A stretch of 64,000 bases of DNA from Streptomyces caatingaensis (GTDB lineage Bacteria > Actinomycetota > Actinomycetes > Streptomycetales > Streptomycetaceae): positions 682,001 through 746,000 of the forward strand of contig NZ_LFXA01000002.1 of the NCBI RefSeq assembly GCF_001187435.1. The letters are read 5' to 3'. The notes beneath the pieces were generated by a model. It was given only the letters and a program-made list of their open reading frames with translations, did no database searches and was not told the DNA's origin. This document shows positions 43,097 to 55,700 of this stretch, in pieces. The position numbers were made by a program, and so were the translations under genes. The stretch's first letter is position 1, and each line of letters opens with the position of its first letter.

Positions 43097-43981
43097 TCAG
43101 GCCGCCGCCGGGGGCACGTACGGACGGCAGAACGGGAGCCGGGCCGCCTCCTCGCCCCGGAAGTGGGCGAGGAGCAACTCGCTGTACTCCCGGTCGCGTT
43201 CGAGGTGGACGACGTGGTCGGCCTCCCGGACGGTGACGAAGGTGCCCCGGGGATAGCCGGCCGCGAACCGCCGACCGGCGGCGGGCGGCGTCACCGTGTC
43301 GTGCTCGCCGGTGAAGACCAGGGTCGGCACGGCCGGCGGCGGCCCGGGGTGGAAGATCCGGGTGGACCACAGGCGTTGGAGGTTGCCCAGCATCTTGCGG
43401 CGCTCCTGCGGGGCGGCGCCGGCCAGCTGGGAGAAGAGGACGCGGCGGACGGCCTCGCGGCGCCGCACCCGCCGCGCCGGGTCCGCGCACAGCAGGTGGG
43501 CCGTGACCTCCTCCGCGAACCGGGCGGGCCGCCCGTCGCGCAGCAGCTCCGCGCAGGCCCGCAGCCGCGCGATCTCCAGCGGCGAGGGGCTGCCCGCGAC
43601 CCCGCTGAACGCGGCGCGCACCACGCCGCGCGGCCGGAGCTGGACGAGCCGGTGGCCGATCAGGGCGCCGTAGGAGGCGCCCACGAGGTTCCAGCGGGTG
43701 AACCCGGCCCGGTCCAGGGCGAGTCCGGCGGCGCGGGCGAGGAAGTCCACGCCGTAGGACGGCGGGAGGGGTTCCGCGCCGCCCCAGCCCGGCAGGTCGA
43801 GGGTGACGACTGTCGCGTGCGGGGCGAGCTCCGCCTCGTGCCGCCGCCAGGCGTACATGTCCTGGAAGGCGCCGCCGAGGAACAGCACCGGCTCCAGGGC
43901 CGGCCGGCCCCGGCAGGGCACGACCCGGCACCGGTAGGCGAAGCCGCCCAGGTGCGACTGGAACACGGTCTCGTCGGGCAT
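43097..43981 (-). CDS. Alpha/beta hydrolase
   Basis: This 294-residue alpha/beta hydrolase has the oxyanion region LFLGGAFQDMYAWRRHE, nucleophile elbow VGASYGALIGHR, acid in FTGEHDTVTPP and base His in READHVVHLERDREYSELL. The closing RPYVPP is unusual. It converges on the iminopeptidase gene with a 19-base gap. Related Streptomyces enzymes serve as esterases or as type II thioesterase-like helpers; the substrate here is not evident. Confidence 0.85.
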   Translation of the reverse strand: MPDETVFQSHLGGFAYRCRVVPCRGRPALEPVLFLGGAFQDMYAWRRHEAELAPHATVVTLDLPGWGGAEPLPPSYGVDFLARAAGLALDRAGFTRWNLVGASYGALIGHRLVQLRPRGVVRAAFSGVAGSPSPLEIARLRACAELLRDGRPARFAEEVTAHLLCADPARRVRRREAVRRVLFSQLAGAAPQERRKMLGNLQRLWSTRIFHPGPPPAVPTLVFTGEHDTVTPPAAGRRFAAGYPRGTFVTVREADHVVHLERDREYSELLLAHFRGEEAARLPFCRPYVPPAAA

Positions 43982-44159
43982 GCCGGGCCCTTCGTCCTCG
44001 TCCGGCGGAACGGTCGGGACCGAGTTCTACCGACCCCCGGCGGGGACGCGGCCCCGGCCACGGGACGAAACCACCCGATGAGCGGAACCCGGATCACCAA
44101 CGCCGCCGCACGGCGGGGGAGTCGGCCGGGGCGCCCGGAGACGCCCCGGCCGCCGTCCG

Positions 44160-45674
44160 TCACGCCTCCGGATACCTGCGGGGCGTCCACACGATCTCCT
44201 CGCCGGCGTCCCCGCCCCGGCGCACCGCCCGGGTCTGCGAGGAGCCCACGATGAGGACCGTGCGCATGTCCACCTGCTCCGGGTCGAGTTCGCCGAGCCG
44301 TACGACGCGGACGCTCTCCTCCGGGCCGCCGACGTCCCGGGCGACCACCACCGGCGTCCCCGGCGAGCGGTGCTCCAGCAGCAGGTCGCGGGCCTTGCCC
44401 ACCTGCCATGTGCGGCTGCGCGAACCGGGGTTGTACAGCGCGAGCACCAGATCGGCCCCGGCGGCGGCCCGCAGCCGGCCGGCGATGACCTCCCACGGCT
44501 TGAGCCGGTCGGACAGCGACACCACCGCGTAGTCGTGGCCCAGCGGCGCGCCCGCGCGCGACGCGGCCGCGTGCGCGGCGGTCATGCCGGGCACGATCCG
44601 CACCGGCACGTCGCGGTAGGGGCCTTCCGAGGCCACCTCCAGCACGGCCGTGGCCATCGCGAAGACGCCCGGGTCGCCGGAGGAGACGACGGCGACGCGG
44701 CGGCCCTGCCGGGCCAGGTCGAGGGCGAACTCGGCGCGCTCCGACTCCACCTTGTTGTCCGACGGGTGGCGGCGCTGGCCGGGGCGGACCGGCACGCGGT
44801 CCACGTAAGTGGTGTAGCCCACCACGTCCTCGGCCGCGGCCAGTTCACCGCGCGCCTCGGGGGTGAGCCACCGCGGGCCCGCCGGGCCGAGGCCGACGAC
44901 CACGACCTCCCCGCGCTCCGCCGGCGCCGGCGCGGCGTCCACGCGGCTCGGCAGCACGGCCACCGAGAAGTACGGCACCGACTCCGGGTCGATCTCCGCG
45001 AGCCGGCCGGTGCGTTCGCCGCTCATCGTGGCGCGCTCGACGTACCGCGCCTCGTCCAGCCGGCCGGACCGCTCCAGCGCGCCGCGCACCGCCGGGAAGG
45101 TGCGGCCGAGCTTCATCACCACCGCGGAGTCGGTGGCGGCCAGGCGCGCGGCCAGCTCCTCCTCGGGCAGTGTGCCCGGCAGGACGGTGAGGATCTCCTC
45201 GCCCTCCACCAGCGGTTCGCCCAGCCGGGCCGCCGCCGCGCTGACCGAGGTGACGCCGGGGACGACCTCCGTCGGGTAGCGGTGCGCGAGCCGCTTGTGC
45301 ATGTGCATGTACGAGCTGTAGAAGAGCGGGTCGCCCTCGGCCAGCACCGCGACCGAACGGCCCGCGTCCAGGTGCGCGGCCAGCCGGGCGGCGGCCTCCT
45401 CGTAGAACTCCTCGATCGCCCCGCGGTAGCCGCCGGGGTGGTCGGTGGTCTCCGTGGTGACCGGGTAGACCAGCGCCTCCTCGATGTGGTCCGCCCGCAG
45501 GTGCCGTTCGGCGATGGAGCGCGCGATGCTGCGGCCGTGCCGGGCGCTGTGGTACGCGACGACGTCGGCCGCGGCGATGCACTCGACGGCCCGCACCGTC
45601 ATCAGCGACGGGTCGCCGGGGCCCAGCCCCACCCCGTACAGCCGGCCGGTCGTCGAAGTCTGCTGCTCGCTCAC
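44160..45674 (-). CDS. cobIJ: Precorrin-2 C20 / precorrin-3B C17-methyltransferase fusion
   Basis: This 504-residue protein fuses two tetrapyrrole methylases. Residues about 10-240 are CobI ([59 protein letters not shown]). Residues about 255-500 are CobJ ([53 protein letters not shown]). Using SAM, the first makes precorrin-3A and the second performs C17 methylation with ring contraction. GTG at 45674 overlaps the cobH stop (GTGA). CobI-CobJ fusion is usual in actinobacteria. Confidence 0.95.
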   Translation of the reverse strand: MSEQQTSTTGRLYGVGLGPGDPSLMTVRAVECIAAADVVAYHSARHGRSIARSIAERHLRADHIEEALVYPVTTETTDHPGGYRGAIEEFYEEAAARLAAHLDAGRSVAVLAEGDPLFYSSYMHMHKRLAHRYPTEVVPGVTSVSAAAARLGEPLVEGEEILTVLPGTLPEEELAARLAATDSAVVMKLGRTFPAVRGALERSGRLDEARYVERATMSGERTGRLAEIDPESVPYFSVAVLPSRVDAAPAPAERGEVVVVGLGPAGPRWLTPEARGELAAAEDVVGYTTYVDRVPVRPGQRRHPSDNKVESERAEFALDLARQGRRVAVVSSGDPGVFAMATAVLEVASEGPYRDVPVRIVPGMTAAHAAASRAGAPLGHDYAVVSLSDRLKPWEVIAGRLRAAAGADLVLALYNPGSRSRTWQVGKARDLLLEHRSPGTPVVVARDVGGPEESVRVVRLGELDPEQVDMRTVLIVGSSQTRAVRRGGDAGEEIVWTPRRYPEA

Positions 45675-46297
45675 TCTTCCTCGCTCGCTATCGCGTTGAT
45701 CGCGGCCGCGGCCATGGCGCTGCCGCCGCGCCGCCCGCGCACCACCAGATACTCCAGCCCCAGGGGGCTCTCGGCCAGCGCGTCCTTGGACTCGGCCGCG
45801 CCGATGAAACCGACCGGGATGCCGAGCACGGCCGCCGGGCGGGGCGCCCCCTCCGCGACCATCTCCAGCAGCCGGAACAGCGCCGTCGGGGCGTTGCCGA
45901 CCGCCACCACCGCGCCGTCCAGCTTCTCCCGCCACAGCTCCAGCGCGGCGGCGCTGCGCGTCGTGCCCATGCGCCGCGCCAGCTCCGGGACGGCCGGGTC
46001 GGCGAGCGTGCACAGCACCTCGTTGTCCGCCGGCAGCCGCTTGCGGGTGACGCCGCTGGCGACCATGTTCGCGTCGCACAGCACCGGCGCGCCGGCCAGC
46101 AGCGCCTCGCGGGCGCGGGCCACCACACCCGGCGAGTACGCCAGGTCCTTCACGAGGTCGGTCATCCCGCACGCGTGGATCATGCGCACCGCCACCCGGG
46201 AGACGTCCGGCGGCAGGCCGCCGAGGTCGGCCTCGGCGCGGATGGTGGCGAAGGACTGGCGGTAGATGGACGCGCCGTCCTTGTCGTAGTCGAACAC
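45671..46297 (-). CDS. cobH: Precorrin-8X methylmutase
   Basis: This 208-residue CobH/CbiC enzyme moves the methyl group from C11 to C12 to give hydrogenobyrinate. Motifs are [20 protein letters not shown], the catalytic His in [33 protein letters not shown] and [17 protein letters not shown] at 46297 is preceded by GAGG. It lies 38 bases after cobG and overlaps cobIJ by four bases, forming cobG-cobH-cobIJ. Confidence 0.95.
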   Translation of the reverse strand: MFDYDKDGASIYRQSFATIRAEADLGGLPPDVSRVAVRMIHACGMTDLVKDLAYSPGVVARAREALLAGAPVLCDANMVASGVTRKRLPADNEVLCTLADPAVPELARRMGTTRSAAALELWREKLDGAVVAVGNAPTALFRLLEMVAEGAPRPAAVLGIPVGFIGAAESKDALAESPLGLEYLVVRGRRGGSAMAAAAINAIASEEE

Positions 46298-46335
46298 AGG
46301 GCCTCTGCCTCGCTTGCTGGACTTGCTGCTTGCTG

Positions 46336-47640
46336 TCACGTCGTGGTGGTACGCGCGGCGGCGACGTCCGCCGGCGCGGGGATCTCGCGTGCTCCGTCCC
46401 GGACGGTGACCCGGTATCCGCCGCCGTCGCCGTCCCCGCCGGTGGCCAGGACGTCGACCCAGCGGCCGGAGCCGGGGCGGCCGCAGCGCCGTTCGCACCC
46501 CGACCAGTACACCGGCAGGGCCCCGGCGGGGACAGGGCGCGCGCCCGCGAGCGCGGCGCCCGCGTCGGCGCGCACATCCGCGCGGGACTTGGCGCAGCCC
46601 GGGCGGCCGGCGCAGGCGCCCGCGCCGTGCCAGGGCGAGGCGGGGTCGGTCACCAGGCCCGCCGCGGCCAGCGCCGCGAGCCGCTCCCCGGCGTCCGCGG
46701 CGTTCCCGGCGTCCGGACCGGGCACGACGATCCCGCGCCAGGGTGTCACGCGCAGCTCCCCGGAGCCCGCCTCGGCGGCGGTACGGGCGAGCAGCCGCCA
46801 CTGCGCCACCGTCAGCCGGCCCAGGGGCGCGTCCACGCACAGGGCCGTACGGCCTTCCGGGCCGGTGACCGGGCCGGGGACGGGCGGCCCGGCCGCGGGC
46901 CGCGGTTCCCGCCGTACGGGGGTGGCGGGCACGCCGGCGGCGACGAGCCGGCCGGCCAGGGCCGGGCGCTCGCCTTCCGGCAGTTCGCGTACCCGCCAGG
47001 CGGCGACGCCGTGCCGGCGCGCGGTGTCGAGGAAGTGGAGGGCGGCGAGGAGGGCGGCGCGGGGGGCGTGCCCGGCGGGGACCCGCAGCGCGTCCTCGTC
47101 CGCGCCGTACGTCAGGACGGCTCCGCCGCCCTCCGCTGCGATCAATGTCACATCGGGAGCGAGGGCCGTGATGTCGCCGCGGCCGTCGTCGAGGCCGAAG
47201 AGGAAGCGGCCCGAGAGGCCGGCCGCCGCGGGCTCCGCGCACAGCAGCGCGTCCAGCTCGCGAGCCCAACTCCCCACGTCCGCCGCGCCTTTCCCGTCCA
47301 GGCCGGACAGCGGCGAGACGACGACGTTCCGTACGCGCTCGTGCCGGTCGGAGGGGAGGAGGCCGGCGGCCCGCAGCCGCTCGCCGAGGGCGGCGCCGCA
47401 GGTCGCGGCGAGGCCGCGCAGCTGGACGTTGCCGCGCGAGGTGAGGTCGAGGTGCCCGTCGCCCAACTCCTCGGCGAGGGTGCCGATCTCATGTGCCTGA
47501 CGGCTCGTCAGCCTGCCGCCGGGCAGCCGGATCCGGGCGAGTGCGCCGTCGTCCGCGGCGTGCAGCCGGAGCGCGCCCGGGCAGGCGTCGCCGCGGTCTC
47601 GGCCGGGGGCGGGGGGTGGGGTGGGCATGGCGGCGAGCAT
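46336..47640 (-). CDS. cobG: Precorrin-3B synthase (aerobic monooxygenase)
   Basis: This 434-residue protein is of the sulfite/nitrite-reductase-like CobG family. It has two ferredoxin-like half domains ([15 protein letters not shown] near residue 60 and [14 protein letters not shown] near 270). The [4Fe-4S] cluster ligands are CAGRPGC and, 32 residues on, CERRC. It uses O2 to hydroxylate C20 of precorrin-3A and form the lactone that precedes ring contraction, which marks the oxygen-dependent route. ATG at 47640 or 47628 are both possible; neither has a clear ribosome site. It is divergent from the riboswitch-cobN unit. Confidence 0.9.
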   Translation of the reverse strand: MLAAMPTPPPAPGRDRGDACPGALRLHAADDGALARIRLPGGRLTSRQAHEIGTLAEELGDGHLDLTSRGNVQLRGLAATCGAALGERLRAAGLLPSDRHERVRNVVVSPLSGLDGKGAADVGSWARELDALLCAEPAAAGLSGRFLFGLDDGRGDITALAPDVTLIAAEGGGAVLTYGADEDALRVPAGHAPRAALLAALHFLDTARRHGVAAWRVRELPEGERPALAGRLVAAGVPATPVRREPRPAAGPPVPGPVTGPEGRTALCVDAPLGRLTVAQWRLLARTAAEAGSGELRVTPWRGIVVPGPDAGNAADAGERLAALAAAGLVTDPASPWHGAGACAGRPGCAKSRADVRADAGAALAGARPVPAGALPVYWSGCERRCGRPGSGRWVDVLATGGDGDGGGYRVTVRDGAREIPAPADVAAARTTTT

Positions 47641-47769
47641 ACGACGGCCGGGCGGCGGCCGGCCGGGCCGGGTTTGTCCCCTCCGGGCGAGGGGCCGGGG
47701 CGAACCCCCCGGCCGGCGGCCGGCGAACCCCCCTCCGCCCCCGCCCGCGAGATCGCTAAGATGACGGGG

Positions 47770-47880
47770 CCAAGACGGCGCCAGGGGAGGAAGCCCGGTG
47801 GAATTCCGGCACGGTCCCGCCACTGTGACGCACGGCGAGTACGCCGCGCGGAGTCAGGAACTCCCGCCGTCCTCCGAACC
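47770..47880 (+). promoter_or_regulatory. Cobalamin riboswitch upstream of cobN
   Basis: The conserved cobalamin riboswitch core is readable: GGAAGCCCGGTGGAATTCCG at about 47788, then the B12 box CGGTCCCGCCACTGTGA (47812-47828), and GGAGTCAGGAACTCC (about 47850-47864). It ends about 105 bases before cobN. When it binds adenosylcobalamin such elements usually block translation or cause termination, so cobN would be repressed by the pathway product. It reads in the plus direction only, so cobG on the other side is not covered. Confidence 0.93.
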
Positions 47881-47985
47881 GCCCGGGGCGCGGACCCCGA
47901 GGAAGGCCAGCCGCAGCATGCGCACACCACGGCGCCGCGCCCCCCGGGCAACCCCTGACGCATCACACGCCCCCGGGAGCGCCGC

Positions 47986-51585
<3,600 letters not shown>

Positions 51586-51604
51586 GCGTCCTTCCGCACC
51601 CCAC

Positions 51605-51635
51605 GGTGCCCGGTCGACGATGTCGGCCGGGCACC
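51605..51635 (+). terminator. Hairpin terminator after cobN
   Basis: GGTGCCCGG (51605-51613) pairs with CCGGGCACC (51627-51635), and an inner CGAC/GTCG pair extends the stem. It is 20 bases past the cobN stop. The remaining gap to 51983 shows no gene; its right end, which contains a GAACCTTC direct repeat near 51826-51840, probably holds the promoter of the next operon. Confidence 0.7.
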
Positions 51636-51983
51636 GGTCGTATGCGGCCCCGCTTCACGTCGGCACCGGGGGCCGCGGCCTTCCGGACAGGAAGGGCCCG
51701 AAACGCACGAGGCGCCTCTGTTCCCCAGCATGGAACGACTTCGCCCCCGCGCAAGGAAAAGCGGGAACTTCCCCCCTCAAAGGGTGATCGTGCGGCAGCG
51801 TTCGTGGGTTGGGCCGCGGCCTGTGAACCTTCGAACCTTCCTCGCAATGTTCCGTGATTCCCCGATCGCGTGGCGTAGCGGGCGGCGCCCCTCCATGCTG
51901 TCGTCCCAACCACCCCGGCGGACGCAACGGCACCGCGCCGCGGGGAACCGGCCTTTCGGACATGCGCAGAGGAAAGGTGCCTG

Positions 51984-52214
51984 ATGGCAAGGAAACAGAT
52001 GTGGGCGGTCCTCGTCGTGGTGGCGACGGTCCTGGCCTGGAGTCTGGTGATGGTCACCCTCGGCGAGACCGCCGCGATCGCGACCCTTGTGCCCTCGCTC
52101 GGACTGCTCGTGCAGCAGATCGTCCAGGCCGCCGCGGCCGGCGCCAGGGCGGGCGGCAGGACGCGGGCCGCCTCGGCGGACGATCCCCGCGACGGCTCCG
52201 GGGAAACCCGGTGA
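51984..52214 (+). CDS. Small single-pass membrane protein
   Basis: This 76-residue protein has one or two hydrophobic segments (about 6-25 MWAVLVVVATVLAWSLVMVT and a weaker one at 30-50 TAAIATLVPSLGLLVQQIVQ) followed by a charged Ala/Gly/Arg tail. ATG at 51984 follows GGAAAGG. Its stop overlaps the start of the XRE-sigma gene (GTGA), so the two are co-translated. I do not recognise the family. A membrane anchor or regulator of the next protein is possible but unproven. Confidence 0.75.
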   Translation: MARKQMWAVLVVVATVLAWSLVMVTLGETAAIATLVPSLGLLVQQIVQAAAAGARAGGRTRAASADDPRDGSGETR

Positions 52215-53098
52215 CGGGCGGAGGCGGGCGGGCCGACGTCGGCGACGATCCGCTGAGCCGGCCGGGCCGCAAACTCGGGCCCATAGCCGACGGCGTGAGC
52301 CCCGCGCACCGTGCCTGGCTGGAGCCGGTGCGCGCACGGTACTTCGCCGGTGGCCTGACGGTCAGCGAACTGGCCCGGAAGGCCGGATGGTCGAAGTCCA
52401 AGGTCTCCGAACTCCTGCGCGGCGTGGGGCTCTACCCCAGCTGGGAGCTCACCTATGGAGTCCTGCACGTCCTGGGCGTACCCGCCTGGCCGATGCTCCG
52501 CCTCTGGCGTGCGGCGGCCTTCGAGGCGCACAAGAAGCCGCAATGGGTGAACGGCTGCGTCGACAGGGTGGTCATCACCGCCGGCTCCCACCTGCCGCCG
52601 GTCGACCACCGGGCCTTCGCCGAGATCAACCGCGGCGCGTACACGTCCTACGCCCAGGTCTTCCTCGGCGTCGCCGACTGCGGACGCACCGTCGACGAGG
52701 TCTTCGACGTCCTGTGGCTGTGCTGGGAGGAGGCGCTCAGCAGCGCGAACGTGCAGAAGTTCGCCTGGCGGGTCCTGCGCCGCAGCGTCATGGCCCGCGC
52801 CGCCCACATCGACGGCCACCCCCAGCTCGGCCCCGCCGCGTTCAACACCGTGGCGCTCCAACAGGCCCCCCCCGGCCGGAAGTTCGCGCAGATCGAGGAG
52901 TCCCTGGCCCTCTTCCGGGCCATCGGCCGCCTGCCCGGATTCCAGCTGGACGTCATCGTCTTCCGGTACCTGCGCGGACTGGCGCCCCACCAGGTGGCCG
53001 ACGTGCTCGGAGTGCCGCACGCCTCCATACGGTCGGCCGAACGCCACGCCAAGCGCTCCTTGACCGCGATCTTCCACCCCGGAGTGAACCACTCGTGA
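52211..53098 (+). CDS. XRE-type helix-turn-helix fused to sigma-like C terminus
   Basis: This 295-residue protein has two DNA-binding parts. Residues about 38-75 form a helix-turn-helix (GGLTVSELARKAGWSKSKVS, then ELLRGVGLYPSWELTYGVLH). The remainder resembles a sigma-70-like protein: a helical central part (about 120-235) and a region 4-like end (LPGFQLDVIVFRYLRGLAPH, then QVADVLGVPHASIRSAERHA). The usual region 2 motif for -10 recognition is not clear. GTG at 52211 overlaps the upstream small membrane gene, and its own stop overlaps the next gene (GTGA), making a tightly coupled three-gene operon. The fusion suggests a regulator that binds DNA by both ends. Confidence 0.75.
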   Translation: MTGGGGRADVGDDPLSRPGRKLGPIADGVSPAHRAWLEPVRARYFAGGLTVSELARKAGWSKSKVSELLRGVGLYPSWELTYGVLHVLGVPAWPMLRLWRAAAFEAHKKPQWVNGCVDRVVITAGSHLPPVDHRAFAEINRGAYTSYAQVFLGVADCGRTVDEVFDVLWLCWEEALSSANVQKFAWRVLRRSVMARAAHIDGHPQLGPAAFNTVALQQAPPGRKFAQIEESLALFRAIGRLPGFQLDVIVFRYLRGLAPHQVADVLGVPHASIRSAERHAKRSLTAIFHPGVNHS

Positions 53099-53928
53099 CC
53101 CCGATCGACGACCTCCTCGCCCGTGCCCTGCTGCGCGACGACCCGCGCCCCCGGCCCGACATCGTCCCCGCCGCCGTACCGCGCCCCCACGACGAGCCGT
53201 CCCCCTGGCCCGCCCCGGAAGCGGACGGCCGCCACGGGGCGAACCCGGCGGCCGCGCACGACCTGCGCGCCCTCTGCGAGGCCGTCGTCGCCCACACCGC
53301 CAGCACCTCCCTGCGGGACTTCATCACCGAGAAACTCCCCGAGCCCCGGGGAGCCCTCGTGGTCGGCTGCATCCTCCAGCTCAACGACGACGATGACGGC
53401 AGTCGCTTCTGGTGGCAGTACGCGTCCGGCGCCGGTGACAACATCGCCACCTACTGCCTCTACCTCCACCACCTCGCCCTCGGCGAACACGACGCCGCCA
53501 CGTGGTGGCACGACCAGATGCGCGTCACCACGCAGCCGCCCGAGCAGGCCATGACCTTGCGGGACGGGGACGTGCTGCTGACCGATTCGAGCCTCGCCAC
53601 CGTACTGCGCGTCCTCTGCCGGCTCGTCGGACGGTGGGGCCTCTCCTCCCGGCCGCGTACGGAAGCCGTCGACGCGGTCATGGAGTACGTGCCCGAGGCC
53701 GTCGCGGTCGGCTACCTCGACCATCCCGAACTCGAACTCCCGCTGCCGGGACCGCACTTCGCGGAGTGCCTCGCGATCCGGCTCGCCGCCGCCGCGGCCC
53801 TCGAGTCCGTGCCCGTCCGTACCGGAACGCGCACTCCCCGCCTCGACCGTCGGCCGGCTCCCGCTCCGGACTTCGTGCGACCGCACCGGGACGAGCTCGC
53901 CCACGGAGGTCCCGGCGGGCGCGGATGA
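53095..53928 (+). CDS. Hypothetical protein, third gene of XRE-sigma operon
   Basis: I do not recognise this 277-residue protein. It has a Pro-rich N terminus (1-55), then an alpha-helical region with ALVVGCILQLNDDDDGSRFW, WQYASGAGDNIATYCLYLHH and LALGEHDAATWWHDQM, similar in feel to Streptomyces proteins encoded beside atypical sigma factors. The C terminus is charged. No signal peptide or membrane segment is visible. It starts at GTG 53095 with a GTGA overlap to the regulator, so it is likely its functional partner, perhaps an anti-sigma-like or binding protein. Confidence 0.7.
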   Translation: MTPIDDLLARALLRDDPRPRPDIVPAAVPRPHDEPSPWPAPEADGRHGANPAAAHDLRALCEAVVAHTASTSLRDFITEKLPEPRGALVVGCILQLNDDDDGSRFWWQYASGAGDNIATYCLYLHHLALGEHDAATWWHDQMRVTTQPPEQAMTLRDGDVLLTDSSLATVLRVLCRLVGRWGLSSRPRTEAVDAVMEYVPEAVAVGYLDHPELELPLPGPHFAECLAIRLAAAAALESVPVRTGTRTPRLDRRPAPAPDFVRPHRDELAHGGPGGRG

Positions 53929-53949
53929 CCTCCCGGGGGACGCCCGGGG

Positions 53950-55485
53950 TCATGCCGGCAGCGGCATCGCCGTGAACGCGTGCTCCTCCCACAGCCGCCG
54001 CGAGGCCTCCTCCGGATAGGCGGCGACGGCCGGTTGCGATCCGAAGAGGCGTGTGAGGCGGTGCTCCGGGTCGTAGGCGGGCCAGCCGGGGTCGCCGTGG
54101 GTGGCGAAGGAGGTCCAGGCGGTGCGCATGGCCGTGGAGAGTTCCTCGGCGGCGGGGGAGGGGTGGCCGTCGAAGAGGGCGGCGGTCCGGCCCCGGCCCA
54201 TGGTGCCGAAGACCAGCGGGATGTCGAGGCCGTGGCAGGCGCCGAGGGTGCCGCCCATGCCCGGGGCGGGCCAGGTCAGTTCGTAGAGGTGGGCGCGGCC
54301 GCCGCCGGTGGTGTGGGCCGTGGCGAGGTGGAGGGTCGGCATGCGGAACAGCCAGTCGGACCTGACCAGTTCGTAGAGCTCCTCCGGGCCGGCGGCGGGG
54401 AAGGCGTCGCGGTAGCGGCGGGCGCCGTCGGGGCCGGGGGCGAAGGCGCCGAGTGCGGCCTCCGCCTGATCCGCCGTCACGCGGCCCAGGGTGCCGTCGA
54501 GGAGGGAGAGCAGGCGTTGCTCGTCGCGGGTGTGGCCGGTCAGGAGGTCCACGTCGCGGGCGGCGCCGGCGGCCAGGGCCGCCCAGGGGGCGGCGGGCAG
54601 GACGTCGCCGTCGACGACGGGGGCGAGCGGGATCGGCGCCCTGCCCGCCCGGCCCCAACGCTCCGCCGACAGCGGCAGCTTGGCCATGACCGCGTCCACG
54701 ACGGCGGGCAGCCGGCGGGGGTCCACGGCCGCCAGGTCCGCGACCGTGGGCCGCAGCCCCAGTTCGGCGGCGAAGGCGGCGCAGAGGCCGGCGGCGAGCG
54801 CCGGGGTGAAGAAGGTGTTCGGCATGGACTGCACGACCGCCCGCCGGAAGAGCCCGGCCGCGCGCGGCATCGCCATCAGCGCGGCGATCGACCCCGCGCC
54901 CGCCGACTGCCCGAAGACCGTGACCCGCCCCGGATCGCCCCCGAAGGCGCGGATGGAGTCGCGCACCCACTCCAGCGCCGCCACCTGGTCCAGCAGGCCC
55001 CGGTTGGCGGGCGCGCCCTCGATGTGCGCGAAACCCTCCATCCCCACGCGGTAGTTGAACGTCACGACGACGACACCGCCGTCCCGCGCGAGCCGGGCCC
55101 CGTCCTGTTCGGGCAGGCCCGACATGCCGACGACGAAGGCCCCGCCGTAGAGCCACACCAGCACGGGCAGGCCGGCCCCCGGGTGCGGCTCGGGCGTCCA
55201 GACGTTGACCGTCAGCCAGTCCCGGCCCGCCCCGTCCGGCGTGAGCCCGTCCATGCCCAGGGCGCCGGTCTGCGGCGGCGGGGGGCCGTACGCGACGGCC
55301 GGACGCACACCGTCCCAGCTCCGGGCCGGCACCGGCGCGGCGAACCGCAGCGCGCCGACCGGGGGTTCGGCGAAGGGGACGCCGCGGAAGACGGCCACGC
55401 CCCCCTCCCGGGCGCCGCGCAGCGCCCCCGCCGCCGTACGGACCTCGGGGCCGGAACCGGCCGGACCCTGTGCGGACGTCGTCAT
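53950..55485 (-). CDS. Type B carboxylesterase
   Basis: This 511-residue carboxylesterase/para-nitrobenzyl-esterase-type protein has FRGVPFAEPPVGALRF near the start, PVLVWLYGGAFVVG (oxyanion hole), nucleophile VTVFGQSAGAGSIAALMAM, acid around GHTRDEQRLL and base His in LGACHGLDIPLVFGTMG. ATG at 55485 has GAAGGGG upstream; a longer frame to 55548 is less likely. No signal peptide, so it is cytoplasmic. It hydrolyses esters; the natural substrate is unknown. Confidence 0.93.
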   Translation of the reverse strand: MTTSAQGPAGSGPEVRTAAGALRGAREGGVAVFRGVPFAEPPVGALRFAAPVPARSWDGVRPAVAYGPPPPQTGALGMDGLTPDGAGRDWLTVNVWTPEPHPGAGLPVLVWLYGGAFVVGMSGLPEQDGARLARDGGVVVVTFNYRVGMEGFAHIEGAPANRGLLDQVAALEWVRDSIRAFGGDPGRVTVFGQSAGAGSIAALMAMPRAAGLFRRAVVQSMPNTFFTPALAAGLCAAFAAELGLRPTVADLAAVDPRRLPAVVDAVMAKLPLSAERWGRAGRAPIPLAPVVDGDVLPAAPWAALAAGAARDVDLLTGHTRDEQRLLSLLDGTLGRVTADQAEAALGAFAPGPDGARRYRDAFPAAGPEELYELVRSDWLFRMPTLHLATAHTTGGGRAHLYELTWPAPGMGGTLGACHGLDIPLVFGTMGRGRTAALFDGHPSPAAEELSTAMRTAWTSFATHGDPGWPAYDPEHRLTRLFGSQPAVAAYPEEASRRLWEEHAFTAMPLPA

Positions 55486-55700
55486 GGCAGCCCCTTCCCC
55501 CGGCGGGGAGCAAGCGCGAACACGGTCACCGGCCATCATGGCGCCCACCGGTGCCGGCGGCCAGCGGTCTGCGGCCGCCGGCCCGGCCGTTGCCGCGCCG
55601 GGCCGGACGCCCCCGTGACCACCCGTGCGCTCCCGGACGCCCCCGCCGTGCCCCGGCCGCCGTTTTGGGCCCGCCGCCCGTCGGTCACTAGGATCCTCGG

